64,000 nucleotides of DNA, from the NCBI GenBank assembly GCA_963402885.1, contig OY727100.1:14353395-14417394 (forward strand). Reading direction: 5' to 3'. The notes under the pieces are model-generated. The model had not been told where the DNA came from, searched no databases, and saw only the letters and a list, made by a program, of their open reading frames with translations. This document shows positions 45,256 through 58,575 of this stretch, piece after piece. The translations under genes were made by a program, and so were the position numbers. Each line of letters begins with the position of its first letter. Within the stretch, counting starts at the first letter, position 1. Source of the DNA: Antedon bifida. Taxonomy: Eukaryota > Echinodermata > Crinoidea > Comatulida > Antedonidae.

Positions 45256-45297
45256 CAGAGTCAATGAACTTGGAAAAGTCAAATTCTTCATATTGTG
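45256..45297 (+). CDS. Exon: 14-codon linker, unit 2
   Basis: Duplicate of 3001-3042, same tandem ACAGCAG acceptor; one substitution (Met to Leu). Confidence 0.6.
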
Positions 45298-45594
45298 GTA
45301 ACATTTTTATTATATTATACTGAATAATATGTGACACGAATTGTTTAGAAATATTTTAGAATAGAATAAATAATATTTTATTATGTAAATTGTCTCCAAA
45401 TCCAATCCAAAAATTGAAAAAGATAAAACATTTTTTAGTGTAGAATAATATAAAGATAAAATGGTAATTAATTGAATTTAAGTTTAAATAAGCTCAGAAA
45501 TTTACAGTCATGGTTGAGTGAGAGACCCACACTGATTATTTAGAAACTAAAACTTTTCTTCTTTTACATCACAACAAAATTAATTGAATTTCAG

Positions 45595-45861
45595 AATGTT
45601 ACGAAATGGAAAAAGGTGAGGATTACCGAGGCTCAAGAAGCACTACGATGTATGGTACAATGTGTCACAGATGGCCGGGATCAAGTAACCCGCATTTATT
45701 CAATCCAGAAACTTCTCCAGATGCAGGTCTGGGAGACCACAACTTTTGTCGTAACCCTGAATCACATTATACAGTATGGTGTTATACATCTACAGATTCA
45801 GGGGTTTGGGAGTACTGTGATATTGGAACTGCAAGTGAACTGTGTCCTAGCGTTGAGGATG
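45595..45861 (+). CDS. Exon: kringle domain, unit 2
   Basis: Duplicate of 3339-3605 with all six cysteines. Four substitutions, each changing a residue: Asn/Thr and Asn/Asp in the NPE...P segment, Asp/His before YTVWCY and Glu/Gly before VWEYC. These lie on the loops that form the ligand-binding side in known kringles. Confidence 0.93.
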
Positions 45862-45868
45862 GTATGTA

Positions 45869-46033
45869 TAAAGCTCTGTCTAGACTATCAAACTTTATGT
45901 GACAACAAAACGTGATGTGCCCATATATGGACATGATGATGTCATATCGCTACCATATTTGGGCATATCACTACCATATTTGGGCACATCACACGTTTTT
46001 TGTCAAACTTGTTTGATAGTGTAGTAAGAGCCT
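45869..46033. mobile_element. Short MITE (family T)
   Basis: Duplicate of 3613-3779. Confidence 0.8.
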
Positions 46034-46668
46034 AATATCAATGAACTGTTCGAATATGAGATTTCAATTGTATACATAGAGTATTATACTCTGATGTCAT
46101 GGTACCGCATCACATGCTTTGTTGCCATACAACTTACGGTTAATACCTTCGTACATGGTCAATGCGTTCTGAAGCCATATCCAGATGTCTATTGATTTCG
46201 ATACCTTACAAAACATGCACAAAACTTGTGTGTCAGTTCTCTGATATATCGATTACAGAAGTATTATAATTGAAATTATTAACTACAGTTACAGTAGCGA
46301 AACCAATACAAAGCTAGCTATGAATGACGACAATCTTAGTTGCATAGCAACAAGGTCATGTCATACTGTACTTAACATCAGCTTTTTTTTTACTCTATAA
46401 GATACAAAACTGTCTCATAATTGCAATTGAACATTTATCTTACTTTTCAAATTACAAGAAGGATGATGAAAAAAATGTCTATATATCTATAATGTGTCCA
46501 GTATCAGACAAATTGTGTATTACATATGTGACACTGTACTACAGAATTTGCCTATGATATTGGACATTAATGCCATACAGTACATTGGGTGCTTTTAGTA
46601 TCAAATTCATTCATTCTCTAAACTTATAATAATTACCATGCAAAGATCACTATTTTATCTATAATACA

Positions 46669-46816
46669 CAAGCCTAGTCTAGACTATCAAACTGTTTTGA
46701 CAAAAAAGTGTGAGTGCCCAAATATGGTAGTGTGGATATGACATCATCGTGTACATATATAGGCACATCACATTTTGGTTGTCACATAAAGTTTGATAGT
46801 GTAGACAGAGCTTTAA
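46669..46816. mobile_element. Short MITE (family T)
   Basis: Duplicate of 4515-4663. Confidence 0.8.
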
Positions 46817-47641
46817 TACGTTAATTTTATGTGTTTTATTCCATAATGATTGTGCAATACTTTAAGTAAGTGTTTATTATGTTACATGTACTTGTTTAAA
46901 TGTTTTCCAATTTTCGGTCACCCCCTACATAATATACATGCTGTGTTTTGTGTCTTCTTATTCTCTGATAAATGTTGTATTATTCTTGTTAAGGGTAATA
47001 ATTTGAAGTTTTTGTGGTATAATATATTGTTATATATGCATAACATTTTCTCTTATCCAATGGACAGACTCTTATATGTATGTATGTTAACTATGAAGAA
47101 GGTTATTTTTAAATGTTTTTTTTATTAATAATGCTAATTTATGTTATTTTAACTAATTTTGTTTTTTCCACAGTTGATCATTTTTATTGTTAATATGTTA
47201 TCACCATCATTTCATTTTTAATCATTTCTCATTTCAGCTAACAGTACTAATATTTGGATGAAATATTTTAAATAAATTAACAAGTTGAGTTTATTACGTT
47301 GTGGTTTTTTTTTTATCTGATATAATTGTTTACATCAATTTCATCAAAATAGAGAGCTTTTGATTTGGCCTAATTAGGTCATGTTGTCAACTTATCATGT
47401 GCATATGGGGATATATGTATGCTCCCCACCTCGACACAGTTTTGGTGGTTTCTAGGTCCAGGTGACGTCCAGCTGACGACACAGTGATCGACATAACCCA
47501 GCTTATTCCTAGTTTGTCGCAAATCGTAAGCTCTCTATTGACAATAATTTCACTCTTCCCTGATCTAACCAATCATAGACACACAGCCCAGGGTGGTCTA
47601 GGGGCTATACCATATCTCAATATGAAGTCAAGGCATATTGA

Positions 47642-47770
47642 CTGCGAACTATCAAACTTTATGTGACAAAAATGTGATGCCCATATATGGACATGATGCC
47701 ATACCACTACCATATTTGGGCACATCGCACTTTTTTTGTCAAACTAGTTTGATAATGTAGACAGAGCTTA
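47642..47770. mobile_element. Short MITE (family T), shortened
   Basis: Duplicate of 5487-5640 with part of the interior missing. Confidence 0.7.
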
Positions 47771-47829
47771 AGAGTTGAGTTTGAATCATGTATAATATTA
47801 AAACCCCATGCAATATTTGTTTGATATGT

Positions 47830-48207
47830 ATACAGTCAACTCCCTCAATACCAACTCTCTGAAAACCGGAACAATTAAGATGTTGAGAGGGTTATTAAGT
47901 TCATCTTTGAAAACACAATTTGTTTAAGATTTGACAATTCTCATATAGGAAATAAAATATTTCCTCCAGACCACCAACAATTTTGAAATGAATTTTAACA
48001 ATAATTTTAATAATGAAACTGTATTCAATACAGTATTTGTTATTTGAATACAGTCAAATCTCCCAAAACCACACCTTTCTTGAAGTTCAAAAGATTTGAA
48101 ATGTTTTCATACTATAAAAAACACATTCAGAATACCAGACTTTCCATAAAACTGAACATATTAGGCAAGCCAAAGGGTGTCCGGTATTGAGAGAATTGAC
48201 TGATGTA
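47830..48207. mobile_element. MITE with ACAGTCAACTC ends, copy B
   Basis: Duplicate of 5700-6064. Confidence 0.55.
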
Positions 48208-51128
48208 TCACATACAAATATTGTAGATAACTACTGTATAGATTAGATATTCATACCAGTGCATGTACATCAAATTATCATGTTCTTCTAAGCAATAAAC
48301 TCCTAATATATGCATGACATTGTATGCAGCTAGCAGAGCATTGTTGTAATTATAGACTAGCTATTAACCAATCGGATTACTTTCGGAACGTGTTGCATTG
48401 GAATATTCTCCTTTTTTTTATCATCATGACTTTATCAAAACTTTATTGAAAATATTCGTAGCATAATTAATTATGCCTGGAATAAATAGAAAATTATTTT
48501 ACAAACAAACTTGGAAATAGACTCATCAACCATTGTATGATTTTTATTTTCTGTTTGTGAACATTATTTTACTCTACCGGTGGATAGAAAAGTGCAGAAA
48601 GTGTGCAAATAATAATAATAATAGTTTATTCTTATATAGCAAGCTCTCAATGCGCTGCACATTATTACCCCGATCATTTTTTGGATCAAATAGAGAAGGT
48701 TCAATTGTTAAAAATTGTTATAATAATGAATGATGATGAGGACATTCAACTTTAATAACCTCCGCCAATGAGTGTAGGTTTTCACCCCTAAATCAAATCG
48801 TTATTGCCATCGTAATAAACAAAAAAAGCATGTTAAGATGGAGGACGTACAACAAAGGTAAGGGTAAAGGTAAGTTAAACACACAAACTGTCTGTGTTAA
48901 TTTGGTTAGAAGCCACAGGTTTTATTGATTATATTTGAATACAAAAAATTTAAAAATTTAAAAGATATAATTTGTCATAATTCAGTCAAAATGTTAAGAA
49001 AATTAAATATACATTCCTGATGGACAGAAAATATAAGAATTTGGATATAATTAAAAATTGTTTTTGCTATTTTTAATTTATTATTACTTATTTGTATTAT
49101 TTTTTCATAAACTCATAAACCTTTTTAGAATTCTGGTAACAAGTTTTATTGACAATACTGAGAAAAATAATAATTTCGTTTAACTACCACAAAATCAATA
49201 GTAATAAAATTCAAGTTTTTCTAATATTGTGGTCGTCGTGAATATTTATATCATAATAATTTTGTAGTCACGTTATATATCTAATTTATTCATATAGGTA
49301 GTTTGACTCTTTTATGCTATTATACACAATGTACATTTATGCTACATCACATAACTTGAGTACATTTACTTGCAATTATCATGGTCCATCATAATTATAA
49401 GTAATTATAATTCAAATTCGAGCCTCAACTTATAAATAATAATAATACAGCTATTTTAGTGAATAAATTTGCACAAGACCAGAATTTTTACAGTGGGCAC
49501 CTTTTTCACTAAAGAAAGCATTTTTCATAATTTAGGCTAGTTAAGCATATTTATCATACTTCTGTTGCTAGTCTTCAGTTTAAAATGGGCACCTGGGAAA
49601 GCGGAGTTTGTTGAAACCTTCAGAACCCTCTGACTTCGGGTTTGACTCGGCCGCTTATCTGAACCATAGAGATATTGTATTGCAATCTCTGAACATAATC
49701 CAAAAATGGATCTTTCTGTCTCAAAGCCTAACAATAGTATTAGAGACTAAATTATTCCAAGTTTAAGACGAAGGAGCGTGCAACCCAAGCGTTATCACCT
49801 CCACCCCACCCCTTTTTTTGGTTACAGTATAATAATTTTTACCCACTAGTATTATTTAAATTTTAAAATATTAATATTCAGATATCTATACCGAAACCAA
49901 AATAAAAAATAAATAATCATTAAAAAAAATTTTTATATTAATTATCTACACACATTAGTAAACACAGTAAACAACTTTTAATTAAGTTTGTTCAAAATTT
50001 GATTATAGTTATAATTAATATTCAAACATTTATTACCGAAACACAATTATATGCACATGACATAAAACAAAATCAATATTTTCTAATGCCATCATCTTTT
50101 GAATTATGTATGTATTTAGAGCATGCACAAAAAAAAAATATTCATACAGATATTAAAATTTAAGCACGATTTTAAACAATATCAGTTTTAATACGCAGAT
50201 GTTGCTTGATATAGTTAAGCGTCAGCATTTTCGTATGCATAACCGAGTTGGTCGTCTTACAGAACGGTTGTGATGGCTATTCAATTTCTGAAAAGTATGT
50301 GTTAGTAAAATCACCATGGCGTTATTGCAACCTGCTTTTCGTAATGTAAGTTTTTCTAATTTATATATTTGAAAAAGTATTTTTAACATTAAATATGTGT
50401 TAAAGATGTATTGTCCAAAAAAAAATTCCTAAACAAATTGTGGTTGAATATGCCATTTTAATGTCACAATAGTTATCCACTTTGACCAAAAAATGGATTG
50501 AAACAAAATGTATTTACCTGAAAAAAGATAAATTAAAGCAAAAAATAGTCAAATTGGCTGCCAGCCAATGGGTTTTTGATTAAATTTAACCATTTATTTT
50601 GTTATTTTATAGGTGAAAACATTTTTTTCCATTTTTTTTCTATGGAAGTGATTACATTTATTAAAACTACAAAATAACCTATTCAAAGTCTGATTGAATT
50701 AATCTTCATTTTTCATGTTTTTGGGGGACAATACATCTTTAAAGGAAAGTGGGAGACTCCAAGTTTACCAGCAGAATTAAAAGCATAAATTTTGGTTAAT
50801 TTTCCTGTCTATGTATTTTCATGGACAATTCATTCCAATAAAATGTTTAAAACTGATAAACTATGAACAACAGGTCCATCCCCCTAAGTTCAGACAGGAC
50901 TTCTATAAAATTGAATTTATTGCGAGGACCTGATACCCATTGATCCCCTACCCACCAAAAATTGTATTTGTAATGCCACAATATTTGAGGAAAATTTTTG
51001 TATAACCTAGTAGTCAAAAGGCATATTCGACTGGGTTGTTTTGTGCAGATAATCAGCAGATTTAGCTCCTCAAATCCCTCGCTTTTTATGCGAAACATGT
51101 ATAGCTCACTGTGAGGTTTTTTTGCGAG
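48208..51128. other. AT-rich intron, no recognised content
   Basis: Duplicate of 6065-8978; no exon, RNA gene or further mobile element recognised. Confidence 0.6.
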
Positions 51129-51137
51129 TGACCAGTC

Positions 51138-51300
51138 TAAAGCCTTGTCTACACTATCAAACTTAATGTGACAAAAAATGTGATGTGCCCATATATGGAC
51201 ATGATGATGTCATATCACTACCATATTTGATCATATCACTACCATATTTTGAGCACATCACACATTTTTTGACAAACTAGTTTGATTGTAGACAGCTTTA
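51138..51300. mobile_element. Short MITE (family T) at the duplication breakpoint
   Basis: TAAAGCCTTGTCTACACTAT begins about ten bases after the last base shared with copy A; the right end reads AGTTTGATTGTAGACAGCTT. Confidence 0.85.
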
Positions 51301-53675
51301 TACGCCTAAAGTGTAAGTTCCTATATACTAGTAGGCTTCAAAGTAGTAGGCTAAGCTAGTACGACTTTATATACTGTATGACAGCATGCAATATTTTTAG
51401 TTAATAGCAGAACAGAAATCTTGTATCGTTATCTTGATTTGGTTCCACTAAGAAGTTTAAAGATATATTTTGTACACCCTGAAAAAATAATTACAACTTT
51501 ATGTTGTTAAATAGGCCATATTTAATGTTGGATAATAAATTTTAACTTTAAGAAAAAAATGAGATCTCGAAAAAACCATTTAACTGTAATTTAAAAATAA
51601 AAAATAAATGGTAAAACTAATAATTAATAATAAACTGGTATTTTTATATTTTGTTTTTTTTTTATAAACATACTTTTTTTCTTAAAATTACAAAATTTGT
51701 AATGCCACAAAGTTTGATTTTATTCATTCTTATTTTTTATTTTTTTGGGAACAATACATTTTTAAGAATTTGAAAAATTACTTTAACTAGGTCATGCCCA
51801 CAGTAATTTAAGCGTAAATAAAACTGCCAATTTTCAAATGCATGCAATGCTCAGTTGGGTACTGCAGGACTATAATACCTATCGTTTACAGGAACAAATA
51901 TTATAGACACAGTGATTTATGTAGTCAAATAAAATTAGCACCCTGGGAATTACTTCACAAAATGAGTCCAAATTTGAATTGAATTGAATTCCAAAAATGA
52001 AATTTAAACAAACCCAATCTGTGTTTTGTATGTATTGAGGGTTGAGGGATGTGAGACAGATGCAAAGAGGAATAATTTTTAAATATATTCTTTATCAACT
52101 CGGAAATTTATTTGTTTTCATGTTTTATAAATAATGTACCCAGTAAACACAGTAAAACATTTGTGATTTAATACTTTGTTGAAACTGTCACTGTCAGTTG
52201 ATATGAAAAAGTACAGTAGCATGTTACGATACACCACTACAACTTTTTTTTGTAATTATTAATTAATACAAACATTGAGAAGCAACTGTCAGTAATAAAG
52301 TTTATTTGTATATGTGTTTATGTATCTAACAGTACCCACACAAATTTTCACTTCAAATGGTGACCAAAATGGTTTATGTATTTATTGTCGAGATTTGTTA
52401 TACACTACTTTATAACTTTATCTACTATTAAAATGTAGACCTAGGCTAGAGGTTTTAAGTTTATCCTGCAAGGGCCCATAAATTTACCTACTTGTGTTAT
52501 ACCAAATAACTATGGTGACTATAAAGACTGAGAGATTGGAATGTTCCATTCATCGCCAAACAATACGTTTGTATAAACGTATATTAAATCTATATTTAAA
52601 TAAAGAAAGAAAGAAAGTTGGTTTGTCTTCAACATTATGATGCTGTACTCGAACTGTTTAACCAGTTTTCAGCTATCAAACGAACCAACTTTATATACCA
52701 TCAAGTAATGCGTGATTTTGTACACAATTTTTCCCCTAAATTATATATCTATCTGTTCTTACCTATAAAAAAACCTGAACAATAGTGGATAATTCCACCT
52801 ATGTGTCTAATGGTATACCCTTTCTTTTATTGGCAAATTAATGACAGCTTGTTACTGGCTGATTTCATGAGTCGGTGACTCTATCCTGATTGGTTAAACT
52901 AGAGTCCTTCTATTCTATCATTGGCTAGGTATCTCTTCCTTATAAGCCAATAGAAATAGTCAACTTAATTTACCATTGCATGTCACTGTTAAAATCATAA
53001 TTACAAAGATGTTTTTATTATTTGTTTATTGCTTGTCAATTTAAGTGTTCATGTTTATTCAGAGGGTTTTATTACATTAATGTTTTTTATTTCAGGTTTG
53101 GTTGGCATTGAATGTCATTGCAACATTATTTGTAAATGCAGTTGGTAAGTATATTTATTTTAAAGTTCTCAATTGTTTGGAGTTTAATATTGTGCGTTTA
53201 TTTAATAGTGCACAACCACCAGGAGCGGATCCAGCATTAGCACAAACAATGGCCTGGGGCCTGATTGTGAATTTTGTTACATATGTTTGGGATTTGTTGC
53301 TCATGAGATTCGAACCCCATACATCGACAGTCCATAGTCTAAACCAATCGACTACACAGTCGGCTCGATAGCATTTGCATAGCGAATTGTAGCCAGTTCA
53401 ATTTTTACATCAAACCTTATACATGTATAAGTGAATGAATGACTTATTCATGTTTATTTTGTGATGTTTCATGAGAAAAAATTGAAAATACAAAAACGAG
53501 GCCAAAAGGTGTGTACGCACCTGATGCACTCTCTCTAAATCCGCCTCTGACAATTTACAAAGTGCTAAAAGGGAATTGGCATTTGTATATATGAATGCCT
53601 TTTTATATGATGTTATGAAATGATCTTGTATTGGAATTGCAGGATCTATGCCAGTAGATTTGTTGCCTGTGTGAG
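51301..53675. other. AT-rich intron, no firm content
   Basis: No convincing exon. A small segment at 53,096-53,144 has good splice signals (TTATTTCAG and GTAAGT) and would read Cys-rich (ECHCNIICKC), but its 49 nt would break the reading frame, so it is not included. Confidence 0.5.
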
Positions 53676-53835
53676 TAAAGCTTTGTCTACACTATCAAAC
53701 TAGTTTGTCAAAAAAGTGTGATGTGCCCAAATATGGTAATGATATGCTTAAATATGGTAGTGATTTGACATCATCATGTCCATATATGGGCACATCACAC
53801 TTTTTTTTCACATAAAATTTGATGACAGAGCTTTA
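53676..53835. mobile_element. Short MITE (family T)
   Basis: TAAAGCTTTGTCTACACTAT at the left; right end ATTTGATGACAGAGCTTTA with a small deletion. Confidence 0.85.
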
Positions 53836-54252
53836 CTCTAAATCAGGATTACCAGCTGTTGTTCACATTAGAATCGTTCCCGCCCCCTGAGATAAATATC
53901 GCGAGCGTTGACCATGCCTTCATATTGAGCACAAATGTGGTTATCTGTTGTCCTGCGAGGTCATTCATACTCAGAATACAAATGGCTTCCTGATCCATCA
54001 CTATGAATTCGGAGCCCGAATCAGGTACGAATTTGGTGTGAACGATTTTATGCTTTACCACTGAACTCATTTTCCACGATATTTTTTTCCGGACCGAGTC
54101 CGGGCGCGATTTGAAAGTAGCTTGAATATTGTCTCTGTTTGTTTCACATTAGAAAGTCCTCTTAATAAAGTTCCCTGAATAGAGTGTCCTAAAAGAAGGG
54201 TGAGATGAATTGTACATAAAATGATTTTTAACATATTCCTCTTTTTGTTTAG

Positions 54253-54498
54253 CATTGGAAAAGCAGGAAGTGTTTGGCAATAGTCTGTACATTTTTGGGA
54301 ATGATACCAAAACTAAAGAAGAAATTACAACCATTTGTGCTGAAAAACATTCGTTTATGGTCTACATTGAATCAGAAATGGAACATGATTTTATTGCAGG
54401 GAACAGGTATCAACAATCATCCACCATCTTGGGACTCTATAACTCATCAGATGGGATTATGAAATGGGATGGAGTTGACATAGATCTTGACTACGAAG
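54253..54498 (+). CDS. Exon: C-type lectin domain a, N-terminal part, unit 2
   Basis: Acceptor TTTTTGTTTAG and donor GTAAGT; phase 1-1, 82 codons. EVFGNSLYIFGNDTKTKEE, ICAEKHSFMVYIESEME, ILGLYNSSDGIMKWDG. Old paralogue of 22,270. Completed by 55,466-55,579. Confidence 0.82.
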
Positions 54499-54589
54499 GT
54501 AAGTACCAAAAAAAAACTAAAGAGACAAAATATTACCTATACCTTGTCTATACCTATGCCTTGTCATCTGCCTATTGGTAGACAGTAAT

Positions 54590-55130
54590 TTTCTCTTCAA
54601 CCTTTAGATCTGCAGCAAACTCTTCCAGATATTCTTTCCATTGTCTTATTTCATTATTATCAGTTAGTAATTTATTTTCTTTATTTAATACTGTGTGTAC
54701 CCTTACGTCTTTTAGTGTTAATTCCTGATAGTTCCTTTATTACTTTATATATGTCACTCCGTCCAGCCTTCTGTAGATTATCTATTACATTTATTACTAA
54801 TCCAGTCTTCTTTTGCCTTATCTGTTTTTCTTCTTAGTTGATTATTTAGTCTTCTGTATTCCTTTCTTCATTCTTCTGTAATTATAATTTTCCATTTCCT
54901 CCTTTGTTCCATTTGTGTTATCATCTCATCTGTGATCCATGGTTTTTTAGTCTTTTCCCTCTTCTATTTTTGACATGTTTGTTTGCACTGTCAATAATCA
55001 CTTTCTTTATCTGTAACCATCTTTTTTCAACATCCGCATCTTCTTTATCAACAATATCTGTATCTATTTGATCTCTAAATAGTTCCTGTACATTGTTGCT
55101 ATTTTGTAAAACCAATAGCTGCACTGATTA
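54590..55130 (-). pseudogene. Non-LTR retrotransposon fragment (RTE-like linker region)
   Basis: The minus strand at 54,921-55,124 reads VEKRWLQIKKVIIDSANKHV followed by a basic run, the pattern found between endonuclease and reverse transcriptase in RTE-like LINEs. Further along the same strand, in broken frames, come IRQWKEYLEEF-like and TGLVINVIDN-like pieces. Only the linker is left; the assignment rests on motif resemblance. Confidence 0.6.
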
Positions 55131-55465
55131 TGTTTAAAAAACATAGTATAAAACTCCAAATAACGAGAGGCAATGATTCAACGTTTCGATCTTTATTTGA
55201 TCATAACCAATATGTTCATCATAAATAAACAATTGTATGTTGTTGACATAAACAGAAATATAGTATAATAATAATAATGATAAAGATAAAAAAAAAAATG
55301 ATGATAATAAGAGCTAAAATATTTTGTTGTTACTGCTGACCCATACCTATATGCCATCGTAGTCAACAGGTCTCTGGAAATTTCCTTCACACTACATAAA
55401 CATGGTTGCAACTTGAAATGAGATTTGATAAGGATAACTCCTCAGTTTCTTTTTTTTTCTTTCAG

Positions 55466-55579
55466 ACTGGAAGAGCAATAATCCAGTACAGCACAAAACC
55501 TGTACAGCTATGGAAAGGACGAACAAACACTGGTATTCGATTGATTGTAGTGAAGAGGGGAATTGGGTCTGTAAAGTCG
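55466..55579 (+). CDS. Exon: C-type lectin domain a, C-terminal part, unit 2
   Basis: Acceptor TTTCTTTCAG and donor GTAAGT; phase 1-1, 38 codons. WKSNNPVQHKTCTAME, then WYSIDCSEEGNWVCKV. No calcium motif. Confidence 0.85.
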
Positions 55580-56805
55580 GTAAGTCATGGTAGAACAAAA
55601 AAAAAGGTCTATGTGATATAGTATAAAAACAGTGTCATATGACTATGTCTTATGTTAGAGTTGTCACATATTTTGCCTAGATTACAGTACAAGAATCAAG
55701 ATACAGAAAAGACTATCTCTCATAAACCAAAACACTGGCTTGTGAACTGTAGCAATAATACTTTACACCACTTTATGTCGCACAATTTGTGTTTCCAGAA
55801 GAACTGAACATAAATAAAAATTACTGGAAAAGGTTGCCAAAACTGACACTCAAACCAATACTAACTGCTAATATGCAGACACTTAAGATTATTTAACTAG
55901 TATATTCTCATGGCAAAAACAATTCAATACAAAAAATTGGTTTATAGTTCAGCACTTTTTTGATTTTAATCCTTGGACCAAAATCCTGGCTCCACCATTG
56001 GGGATATTAGGACAGTAATAGTTAAACCAATATATGATATATAGATATGCTGTAAACTGACACAGGGTATGTTCAGATCCATGGAGTTATGCTTTTGTAT
56101 CGCAAGCAATGTCATATTATAATTAGCGTCGTAACAGCAAAGTGTTCAGATTTGCCTACCTAACGCTTTCATTTCAAACTGAATTGTCACCGATTTGGGT
56201 GAACAGCTGGTATGCAGGAGTAAATTTGATTGGTTACAGGTCAAAATCGTTGATGCATGACTTTTGTATCCTAAGTGGAGTTCACTAATCCTGTACCTTG
56301 AGCTGTAGTAACGAATGAAAGATCAGTATCGTACGAGGTGGCTTCCACTAATCTTTTCCTGGTTCAGACCCATGGAGTTGTACGTCACGTACAATACGAA
56401 AGCATAACTCTGTAGGTCTGAACAGGCCCTGCATCTACAAACATATGCTACTAATAATAATAATATGAAAAACAGTGAGAAAATCTTAATCTTCAAAAAT
56501 AGTTATATTAATTCATCTTTGAATTTGGAATTCCCATCCTTAAAGATAGCACAGAATTTTATATAAATATATATGAAAATCAATCTAACAATACAGAATT
56601 TCATTCCAGGTTAAGCAAGGGGTTTTTTAAAGTCTGAGAATAAGGCTAAAAGAAGTCTTATGTATTCTTGGAGAGAAGGAACATTGTCAAAACATAGCAC
56701 TACAATTAGATAGAGATATTGAAATCTACAAGAGAGAAAAAGTAATAGTTGAAAGGTAACCCTAATAAATGACAGCATTTTTATTTTATTTTTAACTAAT
56801 TTTAG
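55580..56805. other. Intron, no recognised content
   Basis: 1.2 kb between lectin domains a and b. A GTTCAGATCCATGGAGTTATG-like segment (about 56,071) recurs as GTTCAGACCCATGGAGTTG (about 56,364), suggesting a small repeat; otherwise nothing seen. Confidence 0.5.
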
Positions 56806-57069
56806 AACGTTGTCCTAAAACATGGACACTTCAGGGAGACGTATGCAGGAAGAAATTTAATAACAGTCGAAACCGAAACTGGCACGAGTCTAACCAATTT
56901 TGTCAAAGTGAGTATGGAGCTACCTTACCGATCTTCAAGAATGCAGAGGATATGGCTATTCTTAAAGAATATCATAACAAGATACCATTAGGTTACTCTG
57001 ATAAAGGTCACAAAGATACATTTACAGAGATCACTTGTGATGGAGAAAAGCTGCCCCAGTATTTAGATG
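56806..57069 (+). CDS. Exon: C-type lectin domain b, N-terminal part, unit 2
   Basis: Acceptor CTAATTTTAG and donor GTGAGT; phase 1-1, 88 codons. RCPKTWTLQGDVCRKKF, WHESNQFCQSEYGATLPIF, LGYSDKGHKDTFTEITCDG. Clear paralogue of 24,334. Confidence 0.9.
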
Positions 57070-57223
57070 GTGAGTTTCTATTTTCAAACTTGGTTTCATC
57101 AAGATATCTAACATTTTATTGGTATAAAATCTAAATTAAAAGCTAATCAAATATTTTTTTGTAAATTTTCTATGCATCATATTTATCATTGTATTGATTG
57201 TTAACAATATTTGCTTTAATCAG

Positions 57224-57337
57224 GATGGGCCACAAATCAACAAACTCATGAGAAACAAGATTGTGTGTTTTTGAGTCAAAGTGTTCTTTATAAACATCAC
57301 TGTGACCACAACAGTTCTGTAACTCTGTGTCAAATAA
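57224..57337 (+). CDS. Exon: C-type lectin domain b, C-terminal part, unit 2
   Basis: Acceptor CTTTAATCAG and donor GTAAGT; phase 1-1, 38 codons. WATNQQTHEKQDCVFLSQ, then HHCDHNSSVTLCQI. The EPN and ND calcium residues seen in the unit 1 partner (25,282) are gone. Confidence 0.85.
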
Positions 57338-57996
57338 GTAAGTTGGTATATTAATAGTAGATATCTTGAAAGCACTGACGAACATCCAAGAGTCAATTTA
57401 TAACACACCTGAGTGTATTCTTTCATTACATGCCATTCGGTTGTAGTTCTACTAAAAATTCTAATTTTAATAATTAATAGTTTTAAACATGTTCAGCTTT
57501 TTGTAAGTATTTAGATAATTTTTTGCCACCAGACGTCATTGACTGAGTTACGTTAAAAAATCAACCTGTAGTGCACGTTATCTATAACATCTCTATACTC
57601 CATTATGTTAGAACAGTAGGTGTGTTAAAAAATAAATAATGTATCTACTGTCTATTTATCTATTTAATCTTTTTAATCTTGGCTCCATCAATTCAACTCA
57701 TGAAATATTCTCACCATCCAGCTCATAAATATTCATTATTTGTATACTGTCCTGGTACAGTTTTAAAGACAATCACAGTTGTTCTGGACGGCAGCTGAAA
57801 TATACCTTTATTAGGACAATGCAAGAACATACATGCATGCAAGTAATTTGACCAATCACAAGTGATGTATCATCCAAACATTTATTGTAATAAAATTGGA
57901 TTTTAGTTCATTCACCTACAATTGCCATCTGGCTTTGTAAGCAACTTTTTATATGTAGTAAACTTTTTTTAAAAATCAATTCTTTCATAATTATAG
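57338..57996. other. Intron, no recognised content
   Basis: 660 bp, AT-rich; nothing recognised. Confidence 0.5.
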
Positions 57997-58239
57997 ATGC
58001 CTGCCCAAATAATTTCATGTACTTTCAACATTCCTGCTACTACCATCATGATAATGAGTTAAATTATGACAATGCAATAGAAGTTTGCCGACAGCTTGAT
58101 TCTAGCTTACTTGTCATTAATACTCAACTTGATACACTGATGCCATATCTGAAGAACAACTATTTCATTGGCTATCATAGACGAAATGTAAAAGAATTCT
58201 ATGAGATGGATATTAGACACAGTCCATGGAGTGCTCTGA
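57997..58239 (+). CDS. Exon: C-type lectin domain c, N-terminal part, unit 2
   Basis: Acceptor CATAATTATAG and donor GTAAGG; phase 1-1, 81 codons. ACPNNFMYFQHSCYYHH, VCRQLDSSLLVINTQLD, YFIGYHRRNVKEFYEMDI. Paralogue of 26,471. Confidence 0.88.
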
Positions 58240-58575
58240 GTAAGGAAGTTTGTTACCATGCCAAAGAATATAGTACTTGCTTTGTTTTTTTGTTTGTTTA
58301 CACGACACAATCCATCCACAATTTATAAGATATCGTTCTGAATTTCGTAATGATAATAGAACATGCCTATTTATTTTCAGGGAAATTTATATATTGATGA
58401 CTTCACAAAAGCTTATTATATTAAGTTGAGTTGAGTTACCTGTATCTTCAATATTATTTAAAATATTAAATAGTATTCCCCCTATTTTGCCAAGTATTTT
58501 GCGTAGTTCCTGAGCGCCATGGCTACCACACTGTGAAGGATTGCAGAATAGATATCATTATTATTATTACTACAG

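Larger units (their letters stand above)
42235..51128 (+). repeat. Segmental duplication copy B
   Basis: Second copy of the segment seen at 1-8978, offset by 42,234 bases at its left end. It is slightly shorter (8,894 bp) through small indels: it lacks the hairpin insertion seen in A near 4,316-4,379, but keeps the middle of a MITE at 44,878-45,039 that A has lost. The exons within carry almost all of their differences at nonsynonymous positions. Confidence 0.95.

Noticed and set aside
53096..53144. Possible 49-nt Cys-rich exon with good splice signals
   Set aside because: Length is not a multiple of three, so it would break the otherwise strict phase 1 chain; no partner in unit 1.
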